Below are positions 55,173-64,000 of a stretch of 64,000 nt of DNA, piece after piece. Both the position numbers and the translations under genes were made by a program. The notes below the pieces were generated by a model, which did not search any database, was not told the DNA's origin, and worked only from the letters and a program-made list of their open reading frames with translations. Within the stretch, counting starts at the first letter, position 1; every line of letters begins with the position of its first letter. This DNA comes from Plasmodiophora brassicae (lineage: Eukaryota; Endomyxa: Phytomyxea; Phytomyxea; Plasmodiophorida): assembly GCA_036867785.1 (NCBI GenBank), contig CP145416.1:1-64000 (forward strand). Direction: 5' to 3'.

Positions 55173-56131
55173 ATGATCTGCGTCGAGTGCGGCCACGATG
55201 TCAGCGACGTGTACAAGGAGTTCTCGCGCGGGTCGTTCCGCCTCACACGATGCGTGCGTGCCGGGCGGCCGGGGCTTGTCGTCCGGCGTCGTCGTTCGCT
55301 GACGTCTGCCCCGGCAGGACCGGTGCCGGAAGACGGCGGACAAGTACGTCGAGTTTGAGCTCATGCTGGTCATCATCGACCTGATCCTGCAGAAGGCGCA
55401 GGTGTACCGGCACCTGCTGTTCAACCAGCTGCCGACCGTCGAACCGACGCTCCTGCATCGCACGATCCTGAAGCTGGTCCCGGGCATCCTGTTCTTCGAC
55501 GTGTACCTGCACTGGCATCGCCTGCGCCTGCACTACAGCGTGCGCCGGCCCGCCCTCGTCGTGTTCGACGTCGCCCCGTTCGATCGGTACGCGTCGCTGT
55601 TCTGGTCGGGCGTTCGCATCCCCCCAGCGGCCCACGCATCGCCTGACAATCCCTGTCGCGCCGCAACAGGATCGCCACCGCCCACTTGTTCGTCTACATC
55701 GTCGTCATCGTGGTGGCGACGAGGCTGCTCTACGGGAAAGGCATGGCGCGCCGCGTGCCTGCCGTCGCCCGGCCGACACCGGCGTCTGACTGTGACGCAG
55801 GTGTCGATTACGGGCAGCTGGTGCGCTCGATCGTCATATCGAGCTTCGGCAAGCTGCTGGTCGTCCTGATGATGATCTGGGAGAGCAACGCGTACTACGG
55901 CCCGATCGTCAACCTGTTCGTCCTGACCAGCAATGTCACCGCGCTGCGCGTCTTCCTGAAGACGACGCTGCTCAAGGTTGGTCACGCGCTGCGCGTCCGC
56001 TGGACGCCCCCCGCGCTGACAGCACATCGTCGCAGAGCGTCTGCATTATCAGCGCTGCGGTCGTGGCCAAGATCTGCCTGCAACTGGTCATCGTTGCGCT
56101 GGACCCGGGCATGATTGTCACTGTACTCTGA
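55173..56131 (+). CDS. ARV1: ARV1 family lipid/sterol homeostasis protein
   Basis: Four exons, 55173-55253, 55318-55586, 55670-55976, 56036-56131, 250 residues. The N-terminal Arv1 zinc-binding domain is clear: MICVECGHDVSDVYKEFSRG, RLTRCDRCRKTADKYVEFEL, with C-x2-C and C-x2-C pairs split by the first intron. Then come LVIIDLILQKAQVYRHLLFN and several membrane helices (AHLFVYIVVIVVATRLLYG, SSFGKLLVVLMMIW, ISAAVVAKICLQLVIVALDP). Arv1 proteins act in the ER in sterol and sphingolipid distribution and GPI-anchor assembly. A 63-bp in-frame stretch at about 55751-55813 within exon 3 has splice-like ends (GTGCCT...GGGCAG) and could be a retained intron, which would shorten the protein by 21 residues. 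Confidence 0.93.
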
Positions 56132-56279
56132 TGGGTCCCGTGGGGGTCGCTGCCGCCACCATCGGTCCGCCTGACACATCGCCCTGTGGGAATACTGTCT
56201 TCATCCGACAAGATTGGGCCAGGGGGAATGGTGCGAACTGCGAACGCGCGTCTGTCCCTAAAATAGTCACTGGCACACC

Positions 56280-56765
56280 ATGTCGCTGTCGTCGTCGTCC
56301 CCGACCGATCATGAGTGGGTGCATGTTGAGGACCTGATCAGTCAGCTGCAACTGGAAGACGACGCTGCGCGCGACAGGAGCACGAGGGGCCCGGAACCGC
56401 TGCCGTTGTACCGGTTGCCCGCCGGCAACGCCCTGGGGCACGGCGTCATCCTTCCCGTTGCCGAGTGCCCCGTCTGTCGTGTCGACCTGCGCGGCAGGCC
56501 GACCTTCGCCAGCCGGTGGAACCATGTCGTCGGTTGCGCGCGAACCCATCGACGACGACCACAGACGATGCCGGACGCGGGCGACGTCGCGCTGCCCGCT
56601 GCGTTCCGGTTGCCGCCCGGGTCGCCGCTGGGCCAGGGCGTCCTGCTGCGCCACGACCAGTGCCCCGTCTGCGCCGTCGACCTGCGCTCCCGGGCGTCGT
56701 ACATGGCGCAGTGCAACCACATCGTCGGCTGCGCCCGGGCCAGACGGCCGAACGCGTCGCAGTGA
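56280..56765 (+). CDS. Small protein with two tandem CPVC...H...C zinc fingers
   Basis: A single-exon 161-residue ORF. Two homologous units of about 50-55 residues follow an acidic start: LPAGNALGHGVILP-CPVCRVDLRGRP-NHVVGCAR and LPPGSPLGQGVLLR-CPVCAVDLRSRA-NHIVGCAR. Each has C-x2-C-x14-H-x4-C, a spacing reminiscent of UBZ-type C2HC fingers. The internal repeat shows it arose by duplication. Function is unknown; ubiquitin or nucleic-acid binding is possible by analogy only. It converges with SEC31, with 82 bp between stops. Confidence 0.8.
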   Translation: MSLSSSSPTDHEWVHVEDLISQLQLEDDAARDRSTRGPEPLPLYRLPAGNALGHGVILPVAECPVCRVDLRGRPTFASRWNHVVGCARTHRRRPQTMPDAGDVALPAAFRLPPGSPLGQGVLLRHDQCPVCAVDLRSRASYMAQCNHIVGCARARRPNASQ

Positions 56766-56847
56766 ACGCGCGCGCCCTCGTGTACATACAGGCGGCCTAC
56801 ATAGTTGACCGTCGCAGGTCGGGTGTATTCATCGGGCGGGCGCCGTC

Positions 56848-59800
56848 CTACGGGAAGATCTTCTTGCACAGCTCGACCAGGGCCTTGATGTTGGGCAGCA
56901 GGGCCTTGACCTCGATCCACGAGTCCGTGATCAGGGCGATGTTCGCCTGCGTCACGCCGGCCTTGTTCCGCGCCGCCAGCGCCTGCGCCAGGCGCGCCAG
57001 CGCCCGCGTCGCCTCGGGCGACATCTGCCCGCGCCGCACCCGGTCGTACAGGTCGCCGTCGAACCGCGCCTGCGCCGCCTGGACAACGTCCCGGTCGCTC
57101 GGCGACTCGCACAGGGACGCGACCGCGTCCAGCGCCGACCGCAACTCCTCGACGAGGTCGTCCCCGGCGCCTTCCGCCGCCGTCGTCACCGGCGACGGCG
57201 GACGACGAGGCACCACCGGCGACGGCGGACGCTGACGGTGCACGTCGGGCGCCGGCGCCTGCTCGCTGAAGAAGCTGCTGCTGCTGGGCGGCGATGCCGT
57301 CGCCGGACGATGCGCCGGCGACGACAACGCGCCGTTCACCGGGCGGTGCGGCGCCCCCCGCGACGACGCGTCGGCGGCGAGCGGGAACGGACGCCGCGCG
57401 CTGGACGGCGGCGGCCCTGAGAAGCTCGCGTGTGGCGGCCCTGAGAAGCTCGCGTGTGGCGGTGGGGGCGCTGCCGGGCCCCGGAACGGCGTCGTCGGGA
57501 CGCTGCGCGCGTGCTCGTCGACGACCGGCGGGGCGTACCGCGGCGCGTCACGAGACGGCCACCCGTGATCGGCAACAGGCGCCCGTGGACCGGCACCTGG
57601 TCGCCCAGAACGGGCGGCGGCCGGCGGTGGAGGCGCACCGCGACCCGTCCAGGACGGCGGCGGCCCTCGTGCCGCTGGGTGGGTTGGACCCGGAGGCGGC
57701 CCTCGTCCTGCTGCTGCTGGTGGTGGTGGACCCGGCGGCCCACGTCCTGCTGGTGGGTGGGTCGGACCCGGTGGCCCACGTGGTGCACCCGGTGGCCCAC
57801 GTGCTGATGGTGGTGGTGGGCCCGGTGGCCCTCGTGCTGATGGTGGTGGTGGTGGACCCGGTGGCCCTCGTGCTGATGGTGGTGGACCTGGTGGCCCACG
57901 TGCTGTTGGTGGTGGTGGTGGACGTGTCGCTGGGTGGGTCAGCGTCGACGACCCGCGACCGGGCCAGGGCCCCGGCGGTTGTCGTGCCGCCGGGCTGGAC
58001 GGCACCGGGGAGGAGCGCCCGCCGGGACGGGACGGCGGGCGACCGGGCGGGCCGACAGCTCCGGGCGGCGGCGGTGGCCCTCGAGGGCCTGGCGTGAGGC
58101 GCACCGGGCGCGACGCCATCGGTGCGGGTGACGCCGACGATGCCGACATGGGGCGACCGGGGACGGGGGCGCCGCGCCCAGGTGGTAGACCGCGCCCGGG
58201 GGACGGCGCCGGTGGCCCTCGCCACGACGAGGCATCCGGCGGAGGCGGTGGCCCTGGGCGACGATGTGGGGTCGGGGGGCCGGCCGCGCGGAACGGGCCC
58301 GGTGGTGCACGCGACAACGACGACGGCGGCGGGACGGACACGGGGCGACGGTCCTGGGCGGCGAACCCGGCCGCCGCCTGCTGCGGCTGCTTCATGTAGG
58401 CGGGGCCGGGCGAGACGGCCTTGCGCGCGTACCCGCTGGCCGCCGGGCGCCGCTGCGAACGAACGTTAGGGGACGCAACAGCAGCGACGAGCGGTGACGT
58501 CGCGGTGGTCCTGACCGAGTCGAGTGGGGCGGCTCTGGCGCCGTGCGACGACGACGCGACGGGGCGGACCGGGAAGGGCTGGGGCGGGGGCGCGAACCCG
58601 GCCGGCGGCACGTCGCTGTAGTAGATGCGGTAGGCGAGCTCGCCGGCCGACCCGCCCGTCAGCTGCAGGAACGCGAGCGCCTCGGACGTGGCGCCCTGCG
58701 CCGACAGCAGGCCGGCGTACTCGCTGTACAGGCCGGACGCCTGCGCGCCGACCGGCAGACCAGTCGCCTACACACACACACTCGTGTTCAGCGGGAGCAG
58801 CACGGGCGGGCGCAGGCGCGCGCGTACCCTGGCCATGACGAACAGCTTCTCGACGGCGCTCTGGAGCGCGTCGACGGGCGACCGGGCCTGCCCCTGGCGC
58901 TGCTGGCGCTGCTTCTGCCACTGGGCGGCGGCGCCGTCCAGGTCGCGGCTGCACAGGCAGCAGGTGACGGCGGCGTTCGCCTGGCCGGCCCGGTCGAGGC
59001 GGTCGACCAGGACGCGGACGATGTCGACAAAGTCGCCGGGCGCCGCGTACGTCAGGATCAGCGCCAGCGTCTCGCGCCAGCGTCCCAGGTCGGACCGCGA
59101 CACGTACGCCCGCATGTCGTCCTTGCCGGCGACGCAGGCGGCAACGGACCGGATGTAATGCTTGCGGTGCTGGGCGATGTAGAGCGCGTGGATCTCCGCC
59201 TGCAGGGCCGGGTCGCCCAGCGACGCGATCAGCAGGGCGTCGGCCATGCGGTCGTGTTTCGCGCAGAAGCGCGCCGCCCCGGGTAGGTCGCCGACGACCA
59301 GCGCGTTGTTGATCGACGTGTCCACGGGTGACATGTGCTCGGCGTCGTCTTCGACCGCCGGAGGCGCCCGCGCGGCCGTCTACACACACACACACACACG
59401 TTAGGGGTCGGAGAGGCACGCCTGGCGCGCGCACAGGAACGGCCCTACAGGGGACGATGATCGCGACCGCGACGTCGGCCCGTTGCTCGTCGGGCTGAGA
59501 CGACCGGGATCCGCCTCGTGGCTCTTCTCGTCGCGCGACAGCTGCGTGAAGAAATCCTCGTCGGACACCTCGTCTGGGGGCGCGCGCGCAATCAGATGGG
59601 GCGTCAGGGCGAACGCTCAGGCAGGTCTCCCGGGAGGGCACGTACCGATCCGCGGGTGCTGCACCGGCCGGGACCCTCTGGGCGGTGGTGGTTCGCTCTC
59701 GGACGACGCCGGCGATCGCGCCGATTCGGGCACGGCAAACCCGAGCCGGGACAGGTACCGCGCGCGGGCATCGGGCTCGAACGACATCTGCAGGAACTCC

Positions 59801-61675
59801 CAGGTGGCCTCTGACACAACGCAGACGGACAGTTAGGCGACAGGGCGGACGGCACGCTGGCGAACGATGGCACGGACGCTCGTCGGGGTCGTCGCCGACC
59901 TGTGCCATCTTGAGCGCACACAACGCGCGCAGGTCCGACATTCGGGAGACGGAATCCTGAAACCTGCCCCATTCCAGTCAGCGCGCGCGCGTCGGAACGC
60001 AAGGGTGGGGCGCGCGCTCCTACTCGCTGGCAACGCGAACGAACTCGGGCTCGGTGGACACCTTGTGGATGCGGACGGCGCCCGGCGAACGCCCGTTGCC
60101 GAACGAGACCAGGCGCGATCCGAACCCAAAGATCGCACCGCAGGGATGCCCTGGCACGCACAGGTGTGGTGAGCGACGGCGCCTCGCCAGGCCAGCAGTG
60201 TACAACCTTTCCAGGCGGGGACGTGGGACCCCGTATTCGACAGGCTGCGGACGGCCACCTTCCCTTCGTACGTCGACGTCGCCAGCAGTTCGGGATTGAA
60301 CGGGTGCCATCGCATGCTGAACGTCGTGCCAGGGTCCTGCGCGCGCACTCAGTGAGGGTCGCGAACGGCGCGATCCCCGCCGAACGACGCATACCTTAAC
60401 GGAATCCAGCAGAGAGCCGTCCCGCGCGTTCCACATACAGGTCTGCGCGTCTTCGCCTGCGTTGCACGATGGCCGGTCAGCCTACGCGGGGCAGGACGAC
60501 GGGGACGGAGCAGCGGCAGTACCTGACGTGACAATGATCGTGGAATCGTGCTGCGACCAGGCAGCCGTGAGGATGCTGCCGCGCGAATGCCCGTTCTGCA
60601 GGACGACGAGCGGCTGCAGGGCATACCGCAGGTCCCAGACCTCGGCGACGGGGCTGGCGTACGCGACGACGAGCTGGCGCGCATCGGACGGGTCCCACGC
60701 CACCGCCGTGGCCGATATGTGACGATGCGACGCCTCGTGGAACGAGAAGATCGCGCGTTTCTCCTTGAGGTTCCAGACATTCGTTGCGCCCGCCGACGTC
60801 GAGCACGCCAGGATGTGCGGCACTTTCATGTTCCACGCCAGGTCCACGATGCTGGCCCGACGACGTTAACGACCGCCCGTATCCAAACGGCGGCAGCCGC
60901 GTGGCACGTACCCGGATCGGTCCGTGCTGTTGTGGACGTACGGCGAGCAGGTCGGCGACGACGGGTTCTTCAGGTCCCAGATGAGGAGCTCCGCCTCGGC
61001 GCCGGACGCGATCAGGTTCGGTTCCGTCGGGTGGAACGCGAGCCCCGCCACCGGCCCAGCGTGCCGTTTCGCAACGACAGGTGCTCGATGGCTGCCTCTA
61101 CACGCGATCCAGCGTTAACGGGGCAGACATCAGCGAACCAGAGGCGGACGTACTCAATGAGGTCGCGGGCGTTCCAGAACAGGACGGACCCATCGGACAT
61201 GCCGCCAGCAATCAACCCGTAGCTGCCATCGGACGACCCCTTCTTGCCCCAGCCGAGCCGAACGAAATCAACGTCCTTGACCTTGGCCTGGGGCACGACA
61301 CGACGACCGGTCAGCGGGAACGACAACGCGCAGGACGGCGGGGAGGCATCGGGGTCCAACCTGTCCGAGCAATGGCATCTCCTGGTGGGGGTCCGCCAGC
61401 GACGCGTCGAAGATCTGCAGGCGCGACGACGTCTGGAAACTGTCGTCGATCGTCCCCGTGACGGTGCCGGCCGCCAGCAGCGCCGGGTGCGATCGCAGCG
61501 GGCACCAGGCCACCGTCGACGACGTCGACACCTGCCCGGCGAATCAGACACGCTGCGTATCGTCCCCAACACCACCGACTTCTTTCAGAACTGGAAATCT
61601 GCCGGACGGGGCCGCCGCCGCCGCGCCATGCGGCACCTCGTACGCATCGCCACCGGCGTACGCCGCGTACGACAT
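56848..61675 (-). CDS. SEC31: COPII outer-coat protein SEC31
   Basis: Thirteen minus-strand exons: 61580-61675, 61361-61531, 61154-61287, 60912-61097, 60523-60851, 60395-60456, 60207-60336, 60041-60150, 59878-59956, 59646-59810, 59449-59573, 58828-59379, 56848-58767, 1352 residues. N-terminal WD40 repeats: SSTVAWCPLRSHPALLAAGT, TGTIDDSFQTSSRLQIFD, AGPVAGLAFHPTEPNLIASG, VTSGEDAQTCMWNAR. Next is IFGFGSRLVSF and the alpha-solenoid ACE1 region (NNALVVGDLPGAARFCAKHD, DFVDIVRVLVDRL). A very Pro-rich linker is made of ARGPPGPPP repeats. The C-terminal SRA1-like domain reads DLVEELRSALDAVASL...LCKKIFP. It builds the outer cage of ER-exit vesicles with SEC13. Several introns carry GT tracts just before the acceptor. 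Confidence 0.96.
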
Positions 61676-62081
61676 TCGCGGGTCAGTCGCCCGGTCGCAC
61701 TCGTCGTCGTCGTCGTCGACCACCTCGGGGGGGGCAACAACAACAACCGACGCGGACGCCGCGCACGCGCTCGATCTGCCCCGACGTCTGCAAATAAAAA
61801 GCCCGACGCGAGCCAGGCGCGCCAGCAAAAACAGGGGTGACGTGCCGCCCGCCCGCCGCCCCTCAAAATTCAGGGGCGGTCAGCAGCCTGGCGGGACACG
61901 ACGCGATGACGACGACGCGTCCAAAAACCCCAAAAACGAAACCAAATGTCGATGCAGCGAATGCCACGACAAACGCCGACGACGACGACGAACGATGCGC
62001 ACCAATCGTCGACGTACACACACACACACAGTTTTGAAGGGCGATTTTCATTGCGATACACAAGGAACGGCATGATGGGGA
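61676..62081. other. SEC31 promoter region, no gene seen
   Basis: Open frames continue upstream of SEC31 but are not family-like. A CACACACACACA tract lies near 62015-62030. Confidence 0.55.
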
Positions 62082-62693
62082 TCAGAACTGGGCGACAAGG
62101 AGGATGGCGGCGAGGGCGACGGCAGGAACGGTGACGGTGGCGGCTCCGGAATGGGCGTCGTGCTTGGCGGTGGTGGTGGTGGCGGACCCCTTGGCGCCGG
62201 CGGATGATCTCCCGGTCAACGCGTTGATGGCGAGGCCGGCGGTGACACCGGCGGCGACGGCGCCCGCGACGGCCTTGCCGTACTTGGCAACGACGCCGTT
62301 CGGCGCCGTCTCGACAGGTGCGACCGGTGCTGGGACGGGAGACGGCGGCGGCGGCGGCGTCTTGCTCATGCGACGGGCGACGGCTTTGGCAGTTTTCCAG
62401 AGCGGGACACCGGCAGCGAGGGCTGCAGCGACGCCGGCGACGTCGACCCCGGTTGCGATGGTTTCATTCTGGACGTTCTTCATCCATTCCCCGCAGTACT
62501 TGTTCGTGCGCAAGCAGTACGCGACTTTGTCCACGATGGCGCCCCGCACCGCTTTGACATTGTCCAACAGATTCGGCTTCGTATTGTTGTTCACCGGATC
62601 GGGTATACTATCAGCAGGGCCAGGCTTTGTCGACGCTGCCAGCTGAAAGGCACACGTTGCCAGCAGGACGACGGTGAGGAACGCGACTCTCAT
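62082..62693 (-). CDS. Small secreted, probably GPI-anchored protein
   Basis: A single-exon 203-residue protein on the minus strand. A signal peptide (MRVAFLTVVLLATCAFQLAA) is followed by a region with two close Cys residues (YCLRTNKYCGEWMKN) and an N-glycosylation site (NET). Ala/Gly-rich helices and a PPPPPSP linker come next. The C-terminus is a small-residue patch (DAHSGAA) then a hydrophobic tail with no charge after it (TVTVPAVALAAILLVAQF), the classic layout of a GPI attachment signal. No homologous family is recognised. The Met at 62693 was chosen because it starts the signal peptide; the frame is open for 118 codons more upstream. Confidence 0.82.
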   Translation of the reverse strand: MRVAFLTVVLLATCAFQLAASTKPGPADSIPDPVNNNTKPNLLDNVKAVRGAIVDKVAYCLRTNKYCGEWMKNVQNETIATGVDVAGVAAALAAGVPLWKTAKAVARRMSKTPPPPPSPVPAPVAPVETAPNGVVAKYGKAVAGAVAAGVTAGLAINALTGRSSAGAKGSATTTTAKHDAHSGAATVTVPAVALAAILLVAQF

Positions 62694-62795
62694 CGTAGCG
62701 GACCAGACGGAACGCAAATGACGGCAAACTCCCAGCTCAGTCCGTCCGGGCAGGGCAGACCCGAAGTCCGCACGCGCGCGCCTATGTATAGAGCT

Positions 62796-62918
62796 GGCCG
62801 AGCGCGATCTATATATAGGTTTGCCTGGGCCCTGTGCGAACATGGGTGGCCAGCTACCCGAAGTGGCCGAGCCCGTTCTATATATAGGTTTGCCTGGGCC
62901 CTGTGCGAACATGGGCGG
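62796..62918. promoter_or_regulatory. Duplicated 69-bp TATA-bearing promoter element
   Basis: A 69-bp unit beginning GGCCGAGC at 62796 recurs at 62865. Each copy contains TATATATAGG (62810-62819 and 62879-62888) and then GGGCCCTGTGCGAACATGGG. It lies 117-190 bp upstream of the secreted-protein start codon at 62693. Because TATATATA is symmetric it could also serve the plus strand. Confidence 0.65.
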
Positions 62919-63348
62919 CTCGTGTGTTCGGATCGCCCTTGTCGAGATCTTCAGGCAACGCATGACGACACAGGGAATCAACGGGACCGGCGACCGCCAA
63001 CGGCAGCCCATGCCTAGCGCAAGTGTGGTGGCCTGCGCGCGATGCACCCGACCTGCCAGCGCCGCGTTTCTGGGCGTGCATTCCCATCTGGAAGTTGGCC
63101 CGTCAGAGCCGTACGTTTATTTTACCGCTGAACAGCCGTTGCTGGCCGCTATTTGGGGGGTGGGGGTGCGCCCGAACTAACGATCCACGTACTAACGATC
63201 CACGTGACCCGGGTCAACTAAATTGCGACGTTCCCAAGACCGCGCGTGTTGAACCGTCTGACCCCCATTAGTGCAAATCGCTACGACGTTGACGCAACGA
63301 AACCTGATGAACACGACGTGCGTAGTCGACCGCGTCGCAGACAATACC
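62919..63348. other. Divergent intergenic region
   Basis: Between the secreted-protein gene (minus) and the right-edge membrane protein (plus). A short direct repeat ACTAACGATCCACGT occurs twice at about 63176-63205. Nothing else is seen. Confidence 0.5.
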
Positions 63349-64000
63349 ATGGAGAAACGGTCGATTCGTAGATACATTCACATCGCAAAGCGCCGTATTA
63401 ACGGATCCTTGCGGTGGACGGGGAAACGGCTGCGATTCAATGAGGCGAAAGCGGCGGATCTCGTTACGTCGTATTACTTGACGGATCGTCTGCTGTTCGC
63501 GTACCGCCTTGCCATACTGCTATATATCACGTGGGCGACCGGCATGCAGATGTACCACTTCTTCACCTCCAGCGAGAAGCAGGGCTGGAGCCTGATGTCC
63601 CCATTGGACTACTGTATGTCATGATCTCAGCTGCGTTGGTACCGTCGGCCTAATTGATCTGACCCGCGCCGTTTGCTCTGTTACAGATATGTATCGTAAG
63701 TCGTCTGCACTTCACCCACCGTTTCCCCATATCAGCGTTCAAACGGTTTCGTATCTGTGTAGTAACTCACTGGTGCTTCTCGTTCGTCTGGCTGTACTAC
63801 CTGGTGGGTCGACAACACTGTTTCTACGATACCAGCATCGGGAACTGACGATGGCGAATCTAGTTGTCAACGCTGGCTTCCGGGTACCGGGTGGCCAGCA
63901 ACCTGGCGCGCAACGTCGATTCCGATTGGGCCGATTCGGCCACGGTCATGCAATCCGCTCACGCCTCGCTCACGTACAGCGCATTCATTGTGTCGCTATT
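63349..64000 (+). CDS. Multi-pass membrane protein, 5' part (runs off window)
   Basis: Exons 63349-63613, a possible 9-bp exon 63687-63695, 63763-63803 and 63864 to the edge. Visible helices are LLFAYRLAILLYITWATGMQ and THWCFSFVWLYYLV, followed by a soluble segment SGYRVASNLARNVDSDWADS. The layout (basic start, hydrophobic pair, an LTHW-type turn) resembles rolling-stone/FAR-17a-like membrane proteins, but only weakly. The 9-bp exon and one 149-bp intron are equally in frame, so the model is uncertain there. In-frame Mets further upstream at 63271 and 63307 are alternatives. The C-terminus is outside the window. Confidence 0.65.

Noticed and set aside
57294-58097. 267-codon plus-strand ORF
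   Set aside because: Antisense of the SEC31 Pro-rich linker; its Val/Asp/Pro repeats are a mirror of that repeat.

Overview
The window is one chromosome end of a compact, GC-rich eukaryotic (protist) genome. It opens with about 385 bp of CCCTAAAA (TTTTAGGG) telomere repeats. Genes have many short GT-AG introns, mostly 48-85 bp, often with a CTAAC or CTGAC branch-like motif. It holds a flagellar protein gene and several secreted or receptor-like genes. These features fit a plasmodiophorid (Rhizaria), with Plasmodiophora brassicae my best guess. That name is an inference from telomere type, base composition and intron size, not a sequence match.

Layout. 1-12.9 kb is subtelomere: telomere, a 169-bp satellite, two 491-bp monomers lying directly upstream of an apparently whole two-ORF LINE (2.49-7.53 kb), a large hairpin, a decayed ubiquitin-protease gene, and old diverged repeats. 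13-24 kb is ordinary gene space: a PA-domain 7TM protein, a coiled-coil/GRAM/TLDc protein, a DEK-C acidic chromatin protein, a secreted Reeler protein, a membrane protein, a TALE homeobox factor and a small unknown. 24.5-35 kb is an accessory island. It has two paralogous secreted multi-module GH114-like genes that share promoter and 3' flank. Between them lie a dual-specificity phosphatase, a broken tyrosine-recombinase fragment, a LINE fragment and an odd short repeat. 35-64 kb is mostly housekeeping: an ABCC transporter, an FAD monooxygenase, an Alba protein, a large OpuAC-like/Cys-rich/multi-TM receptor, NAC-alpha, a DLEC1/CFAP81-like ciliary protein, tRNA-Glu, a glycosyltransferase-like type II membrane protein, ARV1, a tandem zinc-finger protein, SEC31, a candidate GPI-anchored secreted protein, and a membrane protein running off the right edge.

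Exon models were built by hand from reading-frame continuity, splice dinucleotides and family conservation. All spliced models below keep phase across every junction. The strongest candidate for something undescribed is the GH114 island. A phase-symmetric exon pair has been multiplied to two and three catalytic modules per protein, joined by Pro/Thr linkers, with near-identical recent copies and promoters carrying three to four TGA(C/G)TCA sites.
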